Positions 11,624 to 22,684 of a DNA stretch of 64,000 bases are shown in pieces. The stretch is from Phyto melanocephala (taxonomy: Eukaryota; Arthropoda; Insecta; Diptera; Rhinophoridae). The notes beneath the pieces are model-generated. The model had not been told where the DNA came from. It worked only from the letters and a program-made list of their open reading frames with translations, and searched no databases. A program made the position numbers and the translations under genes. Numbering within the stretch: position 1 is the first letter of the stretch; every line of letters starts with the position of its first letter. The DNA lies in contig OW799235.1 in the NCBI GenBank assembly GCA_941918925.1, forward strand, positions 47,532,491 through 47,596,490, read 5' to 3'.

Positions 11624-12165
11624 CAGTAGTTTCCGCTTAATTGATTTACCCGCTTATTTCATCCAAAAAAATTACACTGAAAATATTCAATATAAGTTTT
11701 ATAGAAAAATTCCCGTTTAAATGATTACCGCTTTATTACATTACCCGCTTAATTGAATCATAAAATAAAACCTATTTCTGTAAATAGCATACAAACATGC
11801 CGCTTAATTGACATTTAAAAATTCTGTTTTCGTTGAAAAAGTCAGTCGACTTTTGGTTTTCGTGATGGCATATATTTACAAAATTATGTTGCAGCCCTCA
11901 AATCCTATGTTTTGTTTATTTTGTACAAAGATAAAAAAAACGCCACTGAATTAAAATCTTATCTGAGTGAGAAATGAGTTTCAGAAAACACACAAGTTAA
12001 AATCTTATTTTACATATATGTAAGTATATAAATATTTTACTGCTTTATTGAGTTCTTTTAATTGAGCCACTGAATCAATTAAAAGAGTATCGGTTTAATG
12101 ATATGCCCGGTTAATTGCAACAAAGCCTGTGCAGTTTTAGAAAGTCAATTAAGCGGAAATTACTG
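11624..12165. mobile_element. pogo-like MITE
   Basis: Inverted ends CAGTAGTTTCCGCTTAATTG and CAGTAATTTCCGCTTAATTG (reverse-complement of the right end), flanked on both sides by TA (11622-11623 and 12166-12167). Start sequence, TA target and the repeated CCCGCTTAATTGA phrases fit a pogo/Tigger-type element. There is no transposase; 542 bp. Confidence 0.8.
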
Positions 12166-12167
12166 TA

Positions 12168-12862
12168 TCGTTAAAACATATAATGGTTACCAGTTATAAT
12201 TATTATGTTTAACTAAAGTATTATTCAATAATCATATATATGACTACAATTGAAGTCGACAATCTTTGCTTTTTTACGGAAAATTATTGTCTTTTGCTGT
12301 AGCATACACATATTGATTGTACTTACCAATTTAATTGCAATTTTTATACCAATATTCTTGTTCATTTTCACGTTTATTTTTAAATTTTCTTCAATTTTTC
12401 AAAATTTTTGATAATTTTTTTTGACAGCTTAAACTTTTAAAATAATAAAAATGTATTCAGCAAGAAGAAGAGCAGTTGAAATCAAATTATTATTAAAAAA
12501 TCATAGCTCGATTAATTTGTAATCACACTGTTGTCTCACCTATTATTTAATGATTATTTCTAACTTTTAATGCTTTTGAATAAAATGTTATTTTTGTGAA
12601 ATATTTTTCTGAATCATACTATTTTTAAATGGCAACCATTTTGAAATTTTTACGAAAAGCAAACATTAAATGATACAATTTAAGCAAATGCTTGATTACA
12701 CTAGTATACAAATTTTGATTTTGAAAAAGTATTTTTTAGGGTAAGTAAATTTTTTTTTATGTTTACATACTGCATACAAATATGACAATTATATTTTAAA
12801 ATTAGTTACAATTTCTTAAAAAAAGTTTTTTTTTTTTAAATAATAGAAATTACACCGTTCTT
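12168..12862. other. AT-rich stretch without recognisable features
   Basis: No open frame, inverted repeat or known family was seen. Confidence 0.4.
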
Positions 12863-14501
12863 CTATTCGTTGGTAGAATTGCGACGTGGTTTCTTCGCTG
12901 CCCTATTGAAGTGTGCTTCTGGAGCATCTCGATAAATAGTCCAGCAGTAATCCGCTAACATTGAAACGTTCCACTTGCCCTGATATCGTTTTTCCATGTT
13001 TGCGATGTCCTGGTGGAAGCGCTCCCCGTGTTCATCGCTGAAGGCCCCACAGTTATCCGGAAAAAAGTCCAAATGAGAATGTAAAAAGTGGATTTTCAGG
13101 GACATGTTACAACCCAGTTCTTGGTAAAATGATAACATATTTCCAATAAGTTCAGCGTAGTTGTCAGTCATCTTATTTCCCAAGAAGTTTTTTGTCACGA
13201 GTCGAAAATTTTCCCAGGCTTTTTTTCTTTACCTTCAAAAATAGAGTCGAAGCGTTCATCTTTAAATAAATTTCTTATTTGGGGACCAACGAATATACCC
13301 TTTTTGATCTTAGCCTCACTTAATCTTGGAAATTTCTGGCGAAGGTATTGAAAACAGTTCTATTTTTGTTCATTGCTTTTACGAAATTCTTCAAGTAACA
13401 CTTTTGGTCGGTCAACTAAGGGGTTATTTTGAAAATTTTTTTTACCAGGCTGAAGTGACTGACGATGAGGCTACATCTTTTTCGTATAATGCTGCTTCCT
13501 GTCACGACTATCCCATTCGCATTTCGTGCAGCCTAATTGTAGTCCAAGTAGAATAGCTATGGCTTTTAAATCTCCGCAAATTTGCCATTGGTGTTCATCA
13601 TATTTTATCTGCAGCAAGAGGGTTTTCATATTATCATAAGATTCTTTCATATGGACTGCATAACCAATAGGAATCGATGGAAAAATATTTTGGTTATGTA
13701 ACAATACAACTTTTAAACTTAATTTAGAGCCATCTATAAAAAGTCTCCATTCGTCCCATTTATATGTAATGTTAAGAGATCCCATCAAACCCCGGACATC
13801 TTTACAGAAAACTACACTTTCAGCCATTTCAAAATATTGCATCAAATGTTTTTGTCTGGTACGGAAACATGTTATAACCACACCACTTTCTAAAAGGTTC
13901 CATTGTTGTAATCTCGAACCTAAAAGTTTGTTCTTTGGCAATTCTAAGTCCCTTACAAATTCACTTAATTCAGCTTGCGTTATCATGTGTGGCTGTGATG
14001 ATGTGCTAGGTACCTAGTATTCTGACATTGACAAAATTGACGGTGAACCACCCGTGATTTCATCTGTGTCGCCACCGATGTTAGGACATTTCGGGATCGG
14101 ATAAAGATTGCTGTGCGAGAGAGGACGAGTAGCCGATGGTATATTTGGAAATGTTATGACACTCTTCTTTTTTTTAGAAACGCCTTTGCCTTTTCCAAAT
14201 ATATGAGTCGTCATGCAGAAATAACAATCACTTACGTGATTTGTCGATTCCCTCCACTGTATTGGCACTGCAAAACGAAATGATGTTTTTTTGCCGTTCA
14301 GCCAATTTTTCAAACCTGTAGCACATGGATTGCAGCAGAAATGTGGAACCCAGCTTTTATCTTGGTTTTTGATGTTTTCGCTAAAGTAGTAATAATAGGC
14401 TTTTTTATTATAGGCGATATACAACACCTTTGTTTACTAAATATCACCTCACCGCAAATATAACAAAAAATTTTGGGATTATTAACACACTTTCGAGACA
14501 T
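12863..14501 (-). pseudogene. Family X gene, copy 1 (cysteine-rich, unnamed)
   Basis: A decayed copy of a large arthropod protein family that I recognise only as uncharacterised. From the ATG at 14501, minus-strand frames read: MSRKCVNNPKIFCYICGEV; DKSWVPHFCCNPCATGL; a VPIQWRE...NH...CYFC zinc-ribbon-like segment (CYFC at 14216-14227); and PLSHSNLYPIPKCP. These are followed by ITQAELSEFVRDLELPK, EWRLFIDGSKLSLKVVLLHN (about 13680-13745), ICGDLKAIAILLGLQLG and CEWDSRDR..HY (13490-13580). The C-terminus carries FPRLSEAKIKKGIFVGPQIR, LHSHLDFFPDNCGAFSDEHG, ERFHQDI and MLADYCW. The acidic residues FID, CGD and DEHGE in conserved blocks, with CxxC pairs, are compatible with an RNase H-like transposase; this is inference. 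A stop at 14014, a shift near the N-terminus and a deletion near 13400 break it. I found no inverted repeats around this copy. Confidence 0.7.
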
Positions 14502-14689
14502 TTTGCAATAAAATAGCATTATACTTTTAACTTTTAACACTTTTATCGTTAAATTATAAAGAAAAGAGCACAAAAAAGCAATATTTTGGATATTTGATAC
14601 CAACTAACTACGTAAATATCAACACTATGATGTTAAACTTTCGTTAAATTCGAAACATATCAGGGATCGCAAAAACTAAAACTAACAAG

Positions 14690-14828
14690 TAAGAGCACTA
14701 TAATCGGCTGTGCCGAATCTTTTATACCAACCACAAATTTTGTGTACATTTAAAGCACAATATTTATTATTTTGTTAATCGCTATGGAATAATCTCTTTA
14801 TAATAAAATATGTATCACTTTCTTTGTA
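14690..14828 (+). repeat. A-family repeat, left end (interrupted)
   Basis: AAGAGCACTATAATCGGCTG through CACTTTCTTTGTA is the left end of the A-family. It breaks at the mariner MITE and resumes at 15430 with TATAACTTCGATATGCTACT, which restores the family sequence across the insertion. Confidence 0.8.
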
Positions 14829-15429
14829 GAGGGTGGTTAAATTTTAAGGGCCCATGTTGAAGGAGAACTACACCTAGTCTTTAAATTTATTTTCTGCATT
14901 TAATTTGACATTTCTCAATCTCAAACTTACTCAATTTGATCCGTGGAAAGATACGCAAATGAGCAACGCTTTAAAGTTATTCAGGTTTTTTATAAAAATG
15001 GGCGTTCAAATCAAAATGCATTTTGTGCACTTCGTAATTTCTTTGATCAATATAATCGTTCAAATTCGTCCACAATCGGGAGAATTGTAAAAAATATTTA
15101 AATTTCTGCAAAACAGGTCTGTATAAAATGTTAGAAAATCTGTGAATGCCTTCTTAGTTCGTTGAATGGGTACCACTGCTAGTTTTTGCGATAGTGTGGC
15201 AAAAGAGCAGTCAACCTCGCCTCATCATCATACCCAACAATTGAGCATCAACATTGTCATTGAAAATTTGGAGTGGCGCCAAGGATGGGGGGCCATTTGG
15301 CCGATATTTTGTTAAATACATAATTGAACCATACAAATATTATAATTACAAAAATAGATAATAATAATATCCTAAATAATTTGTGTTTTATTAAAATTCA
15401 ACATCGGTCCTTAAAATTTAACCACGCTT
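14829..15429 (+). mobile_element. Internally deleted mariner element
   Basis: Inverted ends GTGGTTAAATTTTAAGG (left, from 14833) and the inverse CCTTAAAATTTAACCAC (right), inserted at TA and flanked by TA at 14827-14828 and 15430-15431. It keeps a transposase N-terminal HTH phrase (NGRSNQNAFCALRNFFDQYN, then STIGRIVK) and a C-terminal GGHLADI phrase with everything between deleted. Same mariner group as the relic at 6200-6785. Confidence 0.8.
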
Positions 15430-15545
15430 TATAACTTCGATATGCTACTAAAATACTTTTGTTAATGTAGTCTTTCAATGAAAGTGGGCGTTAAATTAGG
15501 AGTGTCAATAAAGTTTCTGCTAATAAATACTAAAATACTAATTAA
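15430..15545 (+). repeat. A-family repeat, continuation
   Basis: Resumes the copy interrupted at 14828 (AACTTCGATATGCTACTAAA, then GAAAGTGGGCGTTAAATTAG). It fades out near 15545. Confidence 0.75.
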
Positions 15546-16088
15546 ATATTTTTACTATTATTTTAAAGAAAATGAGTTCGCTTAAGGGAAAATTAGTTTT
15601 ACATTTTTTTTGTTTTTAAAGCTACAAACTTCAATAAAGCAAACACTGCTTAGTAGAAAAAATTTTTCTTTACTATACGACGAAATACAATGCTACAGCT
15701 TATTTGTTGCACTATAGTGCTACATTTTCTATTGTTCTGTTTTAAAACAATATAAAAAGTATAGTCTATTTAAGCGAAATCGTTTAAATTTATCCAAAAT
15801 TTTGTATTAATGAAAATCTTGCATAAGCCAAAAAAATAAATCCTTCAATTATCAATTTCCCTTAGCCGAATCCGACTGTATACGTGTAATGTTTGTAAGT
15901 ATGATGTTCGTGTACCGCTTAGCAGTTTAAAAAAAAACCAACACACAAAGAAGTATTGCTTTTATGAATGCAAGAAATACAAAAACAAAACCTACATACC
16001 TATGAAACATTGTTTCTTTCGGCGCCTAACATTCTTAATAAAATTGTGTATGTATTAAGGCCCAAAAAATTAAAAAACAAGTTACCAC
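15546..16088. other. Unassigned AT-rich stretch
   Basis: No recognisable gene or repeat was seen between the A-family fragment and the SINE. Confidence 0.4.
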
Positions 16089-16100
16089 AAGTGTTAACCT

Positions 16101-16324
16101 AGGTAGGTAGGTAAGGCTGGTGCAAAGTTACCCTCACACCTTCACTCGGAGACCATTACCGTCCATTATGACGCCTTAATAGAGATAAGAATAGAATAAG
16201 AATAGAAATATTTAGGATAGAAGAGAAAGAGAAGCAGACAATTCCAGAGTTTCCGGCGGGAATCGAACCCGCAACCCCCAAACAACTGACTTGTCCTTTA
16301 CTGACTAGTCCACAGGGGCACTCT
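16101..16324 (-). mobile_element. tRNA-derived SINE with 12-bp target duplication
   Basis: The perfect direct repeat AAGTGTTAACCT flanks it at 16089-16100 and 16325-16336. On the minus strand the head has RNA polymerase III boxes: A-like TGTGGACTAGTCAGTAAAGG (16295-16314) and B box GGTTCGATTCC (16258-16268). An unrelated body follows, with a CCTTACCTACCTACCT tail at the 3' end. Such elements are copied by LINE machinery. The head is tRNA-like but not a usable tRNA, since no closed acceptor stem was found. Confidence 0.85.
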
Positions 16325-16393
16325 AAGTGTTAACCTGAATTTCTTTACAAAAATTCTGCAAATGGAAAAGAAATCCGGAATAAATTTTTTTAT

Positions 16394-17092
16394 AACAAGT
16401 AAGAGTGCTATATTCGGCCGTGCCGAATCTTATATACCCTTCACAACGTGTAGTCATGCAATAACAGTAGTTTGTGTCACCATTCATCTCATATGAAATA
16501 CGTACATACATATAAAAACATACATATATAAAAACATCCCATTGTAAAATTATAAATGTTAAAAAAACAAAATAAAAAAAAATTAAAAAAAAAAATAAAA
16601 AAAAAAAAATTAAAAAAAAAATAAAAATATATATAATATATTAAATAAAAAAAAATTTCAAAAAAAATTTAAAAAAATTTTTTTTTGGCTCAGCTGGGAT
16701 TCGATTCCACGTTTTCCCTAGCCAGTATACACGTTTGTATGTATGTATGTTGTTGTTGTAATGTTGTTTTTGTGAAAAAAAAAAATCGAGGTGGTCGTGG
16801 GTTTTTGCTCATATCTCAGTTGTTTATGTACCGATGTTTCTGATTTTCAATACCGATCTACTCCCTATTTCTGATATTTTAATACCTTACCCGGGTCCAA
16901 CCTATATCGGGGGGCTTCAAAAAGTTGATTTCAACATACACACGGACAGACTGACAGGACTTAATCGACTCCCCTATTCATAAGCTTTCAGAAAATATAT
17001 ACTCTATGGGGTCGGAAATAAAAATTATAGAAATTTCACACGGAATGACAAACCTATATATACCCTTTTTCACTGTGTGAAGGGTATAAAAA
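16394..17092 (+). repeat. B-family repeat, full-length copy
   Basis: Starts with the palindromic module TATTCGGCCGTGCCGAATCT and TATATACCCTTCACAACG, has a long A/T-only middle (16560-16690), and continues with GAGGTGGTCGTGGGTTTTTG. It ends with CACTGTGTGAAGGGTATAAA. Related copies lie at 46437-46975 (inverted), 47351-48082 and 48216-48990. It is non-coding. Confidence 0.8.
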
Positions 17093-17428
17093 ATCAAAAT
17101 AGGATTATTATCATAAAATCCTAAAGGGTAATATAATTATATTTAATACGAATTGCATGTTTAAAAGTCGTTTAAACTTATATTTTCTATCACTAATCAG
17201 ACATATGTACATACAATTATTTTTTAAAATTTGATATTACCTGGTGTTCAATACTAAATGAAGTTGCCTTTAACGTAACAAAAATCCTACTAATATAATA
17301 AATGTGAATGTTTGGATATTTGTTACTCAATCACGTAAAAACGGCTGAACGGAACTAAATGAAATTTGGCACATACATAGATAGATAACAACCTAGATTA
17401 CAACTTGGGCTACTTTTTATCACGATAA

Positions 17429-20055
17429 TAGGGAGATCGAACGCTTTTTATTCGACCGGTTTTTTTAGTTTTGCTGATGTCGGTTTTTTTTAATTTGTCA
17501 ATTTTTCGAATATCGAATAAACCGACTTTTCGATAGCGAATAACCGGTAATTTTAAAAATATTTATTGTTTTAAGTTTTTCTTAGCTTTATTGTTAAGAT
17601 ACTCGTTATCCAAATATTTTTCTAAGTGTAATATTATGCATCTTGTTTTTACTAATCTGGCAACATAAAACGTTAAATAAAGAATATCAAAACAAATTGT
17701 CAAAAAAGTAAAAAAATTATAAACGCGGGAATAAAAAATTTATGTTGCTGTTGAAAAAATATAATATAAATCTTTTTCAATTAAGTATTACAAGTAAGTG
17801 ATTAAGACAAAGGGTAAGTGACGACTTTTGTTAATATATACAAATATTAACAATATTTTTAACTATGCAGATATCCTCAGAAGTTTGGAAATATTTTGAA
17901 CGGGTTGAAAAATTCAAAGCAAGGTGCTAAAGGTGTCCTAAAATGTTAAGTTGCAAAGGTTCTTCAACGTCTGGTCTTATTAATCATCTAAAGTGTGTCC
18001 ATAAAATAGATATTAAGGCAGAAACATTTGATTCCGTTCCAAGTTCTATGTCAAATTCTATAATAAAATACGTTACCAAGCATGAGTCCATTGGTGAAAT
18101 ACTGGCTCGTTGTGTTGCCGAGGACGGAATGTCTGTCAAAGCTCATATCTGCATGCTAAAAATTATAATATGCCTGCGGAATCAACTATATGGGAAAAAA
18201 TTTTTCAATTTTATTTGACAAAACAACAAGAATTAAAACATAAAATTAAGGAAATTAAAGAGAATAATGGAAGGTTTTCAATTGTAGTAGATGAGTGGTC
18301 AGATATCTCATACAAAAAATATGTTAATGTTACTATTCGTTACTATAATGCAGAAAAAAATCATTTGGTATATACAATCTTGGACTTGAAGAAATAAAAA
18401 TTAAGGCTACAGCAAATAACATAGAAGAAGTTATTAAAAATAAATTGGCAGAATTTTCCTTAAATATGCAAAGCGATCTACTCATGATGGTGCTGTGGTA
18501 ATGCAAAGATTAGTCGCAATATAGATGCAGAGTCTCAACTCTGTATTAACCACGGAATTCATCTTTGCGTTGTAGACACAATGTATAAAAAGCAAAGTTG
18601 TGGCATAGATGAGAATTCAAGTTCTAATGAATCAGAATTTGATAATCAAAATTCCGAGGATGCAGTTGGTTACTCAATTGATAAAAATATGTGTTTTAAT
18701 CAAAATATTTCTGATACAATTATACGAGTTAGAAAATGTGTAAAATTGTTTAATAAATCTAGTGACAAACAAAAAAACTGCAAATGTATGTTAAAGAACA
18801 AGAGAAAAAAGAGCTTAAATTGGTTCACGATGTAAGACACAGATAGAATTCATTATTAGGAATGATATCACAATTTTTAAAAATTTATAAATGTGTCAAC
18901 CATGCTCTTTTAGAGCTAGGGCTGACTACATTCAGTGCAAATGATATAAAAACATTAACTCTTTTAAATAATACTTTGAAGCCTTTAGAAGTTGCTATAA
19001 ACCAATTATCAAAAGACTCGACTACTTTAATTGAATCCGAAGGTATTTTTCAATTTTTGTTTTTAAAGTTTTCAAAAATGCAAAGTTCTCTTTCAAATGA
19101 TTTACTGGAATCTCTATAAACGCGTGTAACAGAGCATCGTAATAAAACTTTAAATACTTTAATATTATATCTGAGCAGTGGTAATTTTCCTGTTAGCAGT
19201 TCTTTTCTTAAATATTCTAACAAAACTGATACAAAAGAATTAGCTTCCAAATTATATAATCGTTTATTTAGTAATATAAGTGAAAATGAATCGGATTTGA
19301 ATGAAGAGCTAGATTGTGATGAATGTGACCAAAGTTTAGAAAATGAGCTAAACAATACTATTAAAGATATGCAGAAACCAAAATATTCTACAAAGATTAA
19401 TCGCAATGAAAGCATTTTCAAAGATTTTTTTTATCTAGATAAGTGTCATAAGAGGTCTGAAAAGCTAGCAAGACTTCTTAATGCCTTGTATTCTATATGT
19501 CCAACAAGCACACTAAGCGAAAGGTCATTTTCAATTCCAAGTTTTATAAAAACAAAAGAAAAAATAGATATACCTCAAAACATTTAAATTGCATTTTATT
19601 TTTAATAGATTATTTTAAAAGAAGTAATTAATATGCCGAACTTTAGAAGTAAAAATGGTTTTAATTTTTTTAACCTGAATTATGTGATATCATTTAAGTT
19701 ATGTTTTTAAATGTGAATTGTTTTATGAATAATTTTATTTGTACCTTCTACTACTAATTATATATTATTAATTATATATCTATTATAATTAATTAATAAG
19801 AAATATTAATTATTATCTTAATTAAATACATTATTTTTAAGTTTTATACTTTTCGTCATTATTTATTGTGTTTTTATTAAAATAAACTTTTTATTTAGAA
19901 AATCTTAAATTTTTTTGGTTTTTTCATATTGATAAAAATCCGGTTAACCGGTTTTTTTGAAAATCAATATTCGAAAACCGGTATTTTAAATATTCCAATT
20001 TATCGAATAAACCGAAAACCGGTTTGTCAAAAAAGCCGAATAATCGATCTCCCTA
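17429..20055 (+). mobile_element. hAT transposon with 8-bp target duplication
   Basis: The ends TAGGGAGATCGA and TCGATCTCCCTA are inverted repeats, flanked by the identical octamer CACGATAA at 17421-17428 and 20056-20063. Subterminal regions contain repeated CGGTTTTTT/CCGGTTAACCGG-type motifs. It is 2627 bp, a plausible full-length size, with a broken transposase inside. Confidence 0.9.
17863..19587 (+). pseudogene. hAT transposase, broken
   Basis: Plus-strand pieces in order give a BED-type zinc finger (VWKYFERVEKFKARC...CPKM then SGLINHLKCVHKID, 17880-18015). The catalytic core start (RFSIVVDEWSDISYKKYVNV, about 18270-18330) contains the first Asp. Middle alpha-helical segments (18580-19420) lead to the C-terminal dimerisation motif (CPTSTLSERSFSIPSFIKTK). 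A stop inside the BED finger, frame changes near 18110, 18400 and 18835, and a stop near 19120 inactivate it. This protein would have bound the inverted repeats of the surrounding element. The gene is about 570 codons, near the normal hAT length. Confidence 0.8.
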
Positions 20056-20372
20056 CACGATAACAACGCAAAGTCGTTGGCAAACTCATCATCACACATC
20101 CTACACGTGCTGTTTGTGTTGTGAATATTTTTATTTTTGTTGTTAATTCTAAGTCTACCTTTTATCCCGATAACTACGCAGACGAAGTCGCGGGCACAAG
20201 CTAGTTTAGGAATAAATAAAATTTATAAAAACTAAAAATGAAAGTTTTTTAAAACAAATATAAAATTACATAATACAATTTAAACAAATTTATTGGCTTG
20301 TATTAGTTTAATTTTTATTTATTCATCGGACAGTAATTCAAAAAAGATATATGTATGTATGTGTATATGAGC

Positions 20373-20660
20373 CTAAATAAAAACAAAATACTTATGTATG
20401 TATATAAAAATAAATATTATATCATATGTAATTCTTCCGTGGTTTCGTTTTTTACTTGTTACATATTCAATTAAATTCTTATTAAGTTTTACTAAAAGCA
20501 AATTGTTTATAGTATCTTTTGATAGCTTTGATCTCATTTTTGTTAATATTATTGAGAGAGCACTAAAAGCTCTTTCGACGGAAACTTGTGTTGCCGGGAC
20601 ATCTAACAATGAGCCTATTTATGGATCTGCTAGTTTTGTGTTTTTCCAATACTCCAAAAT
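20373..20660 (-). pseudogene. hAT transposase C-terminal fragment
   Basis: Minus-strand LLDVPATQVSVERAFSALSI followed by MRSKLSKDTINNLLLVKLN is a clear hAT dimerisation domain, preceded by EYWKNTKLADP and a stop. Nothing upstream remains: it abuts the Helitron fragment at about 20661. It differs from the hAT at 17863, so it is a second hAT lineage. Confidence 0.8.
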
Positions 20661-21251
20661 ATTTGTTTTAAAAGGAATTGTTCCCAAAAAAGTTGTCAAA
20701 AATTTTACCTAAATAATTGATCATATTCTATTAGGAAATAATAATGATCAAATATTGAATAACATTAGAAAAGTTTCTTTTAAAAAAAGTACCAAAAAGA
20801 GGGACAATTTTTACCCCTTATACATGCGAGTTTGAAAAAAGTGGCAATTCCTCTTAATATTTTTTCGTGGATTACTTAAAACAGTTTAATTTTTTTTCCT
20901 ATCTGTATGTGCATAGAAATTACATAGGGTACCAAACAAGTACCAAATTATAGTTTTTACCCGTTTTTTCCCCTTAGGGGTTGAAAATTCAAAAAAAGGC
21001 CAGACACCTGTCAGCTTATTTTTTATGCAAATTACAATTCTTTTTCAATTTAGTTTGTATCATCTTTAGTTTAGCAGATATAAGATTTTTTTTACCCCTT
21101 TAAAGTACGAATTTCCAAAAATCCCTTCTTAGTGAAGCTGTACATCGAAAGAGGAATCGATTGTCCAAATTTCATGTCTCTAGCTCTTTGCGTTTGGGCT
21201 GTGCAATGAGGAATCAGTCAGTCAGTCACGTTACTCTTTTATATATATAGA
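20661..21251 (-). mobile_element. Helitron 5'-end fragment
   Basis: Same family as 512-1143 and 40940-41592. The minus-strand start TCTATATATATAAAAGAGTA lies at 21251, after an A. Includes the conserved GGACAATCGATTCCTCTTTC and the GACTGACTGATTCCTCATTG phrase. The 3' part is lost. Confidence 0.7.
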
Positions 21252-21266
21252 TTTTAGTTTACTTTG

Positions 21267-22122
21267 TCAATATTTAGTAGTGTAACCTTTGTTTTCAAGT
21301 ACCGCTTGACATCTACGGGGCATGCTTTCAATTAAATTTTGGTAACGCTTATTGGGAATCGAATAACAAGCATTCTGTATTTCAGTCCAAAGATCGTTCA
21401 AGTTTCTGTACTTATGTTGAGCAATTGGCATGTGTTCAAAAGCATAAAACTCTATTTGGTTCTTAAGAATGTCCAAGTACTGATAGCGGTCCATTTTTCA
21501 ATTAATTTTCACAATGGAGCACACACCGTGCCATGAAAATGATTCCCATACCATTACACTTCCTCCACCATGTTTCACCGTTTTTTAATTGTATCGTGGA
21601 TTCAATGCCTGTCATTTTGGGCGATGAACAAACACTCTACCATCCGGTCCTATACGATTTACCTTAGTTTCATCACTCCAAAGTATTTTTTTCCAGAATG
21701 ACAGGTCTTTAGACTTGCGAGCAAACAATAAATGCTTGGCAATATTTTTTTTTTTGATAGAAGTGGCTTGTTCCGGCTTGCGCGTCCAATTTTCTGTACA
21801 TCATTCAGGCGCCTTTGGATGAGCCTGTTTGATACATTTAATTCAAATTCATGGTTGATTTCATTCGCAATATTGCGTGATGACAAGAAAGGATCCTTCT
21901 TAGACTTTCGAATAATAGCACGGTCTACTACTTTTGTTTTTTTTTTGGCATGTGGCTTATGTTTCTTGGATTCTATTGCACTCATTGAGTTTGTTTCCAT
22001 TATAAACCAATTTTCGTGAGCGATGCAAATTTTCTGCAATTTAAGAATGTTTTTTTTCTATCTTTCCACATGTTGATAATAACACGTCTCTTCTCAGGTG
22101 TGCAATCTTTTCCACGTCCCAT
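21267..22122 (-). pseudogene. Tc1-like transposase relic
   Basis: The start at 22122 gives MGRGKDCTPEKRRVIINMWK. A shift in an A run follows, then a paired-type HTH (IANEINHEFELNVSNRLIQR) with a basic stretch (KKHKPHAKKKTK). A WSDETK phrase with the first catalytic Asp comes in a new frame near 21670, then GGGSVMVW. The C-terminus is YQYLDILKNQ...LNDLWTEIQNACYSI and SMPRRCQAVLENKGYTTKY. The block that should carry the second Asp and the PDLNP segment is missing, so the copy is dead apart from its frameshifts. Confidence 0.8.
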
Positions 22123-22182
22123 TTTTTGGACAAATTATATTAAGTAACACAAATTTAAAATAATTTAACTTACGAAAGTTTT

Positions 22183-22678
22183 TATACCCGCCACCAAAAA
22201 AATGGTGGGGGTATATTAATTTTGTCATTCCGTTTGTAACACATCGAAATATCCATTTTAGACCCCATAAAGTATATATATTCTGAATCAGGGTTCGATT
22301 TGATGACGATCTAGCTATGTCTGTCCGTCTGTTGAAAGCACGATAGAGGTCGCACCGAAAAAGCTAGGGGGCTCAAATTTTGCCGGAATCTTTCTTATAG
22401 ACAAGGTTTGTTTGGTATTGAAAATGGGCTAAATCGGATTATTAGGAAGAGAGTTATAGCTCGAAAAGCAAGAGTAGGTCGAAAAAACAGTGTCCTTCGA
22501 ACATCGAGTAAAATGGAATTGTGTCCAAACGCATTAACGTAGATTCATGAAACTTCGAATATATATTTCCTGAGTAAAAACAATATCTTTCCTCAAAAAT
22601 TATCTAAATCTATGCATTAGGAGAGGAGTTATCGATCAAAATGTACGAAAATTTATACCGCACAGTGTATTTTTCGTT
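22183..22678 (-). repeat. A-family repeat, right half, inverted
   Basis: Starts TTATACCCGCCACCAAAAAA and ends ACCGCACAGTGTATTTTTCG. It is the reverse-complement of 7605-8097 at high similarity, with ACTCGATG/CATCGAGT-type differences. It is cut at 22678 by the gypsy fragment. Confidence 0.8.
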
Positions 22679-22684
22679 CCTGTT

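Larger units (their letters stand above)
17285..20204 (+). mobile_element. Small Helitron split by a hAT element
   Basis: Starts with TC at 17285 (TCCTACTAATATAATAAATG) after an A, a familiar insect Helitron 5' end. It ends GAAGTCGCGGGCACAAGCTAG at 20201-20204 before a T, with the stem CGCAGAC-GAA-GTCGCG about 10 bases upstream. Without the hAT insertion it is only about 285 bp and non-coding. It is a different family from the other two Helitron types in the window. Confidence 0.8.

Noticed and set aside
16240..16324. tRNA gene on the minus strand
   Set aside because: Boxes A and B are present, but I could not form an acceptor stem, and the unit is the head of a SINE with target duplications.
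20398..20712. 104-codon plus-strand frame
   Set aside because: Antisense shadow of the hAT C-terminal fragment.
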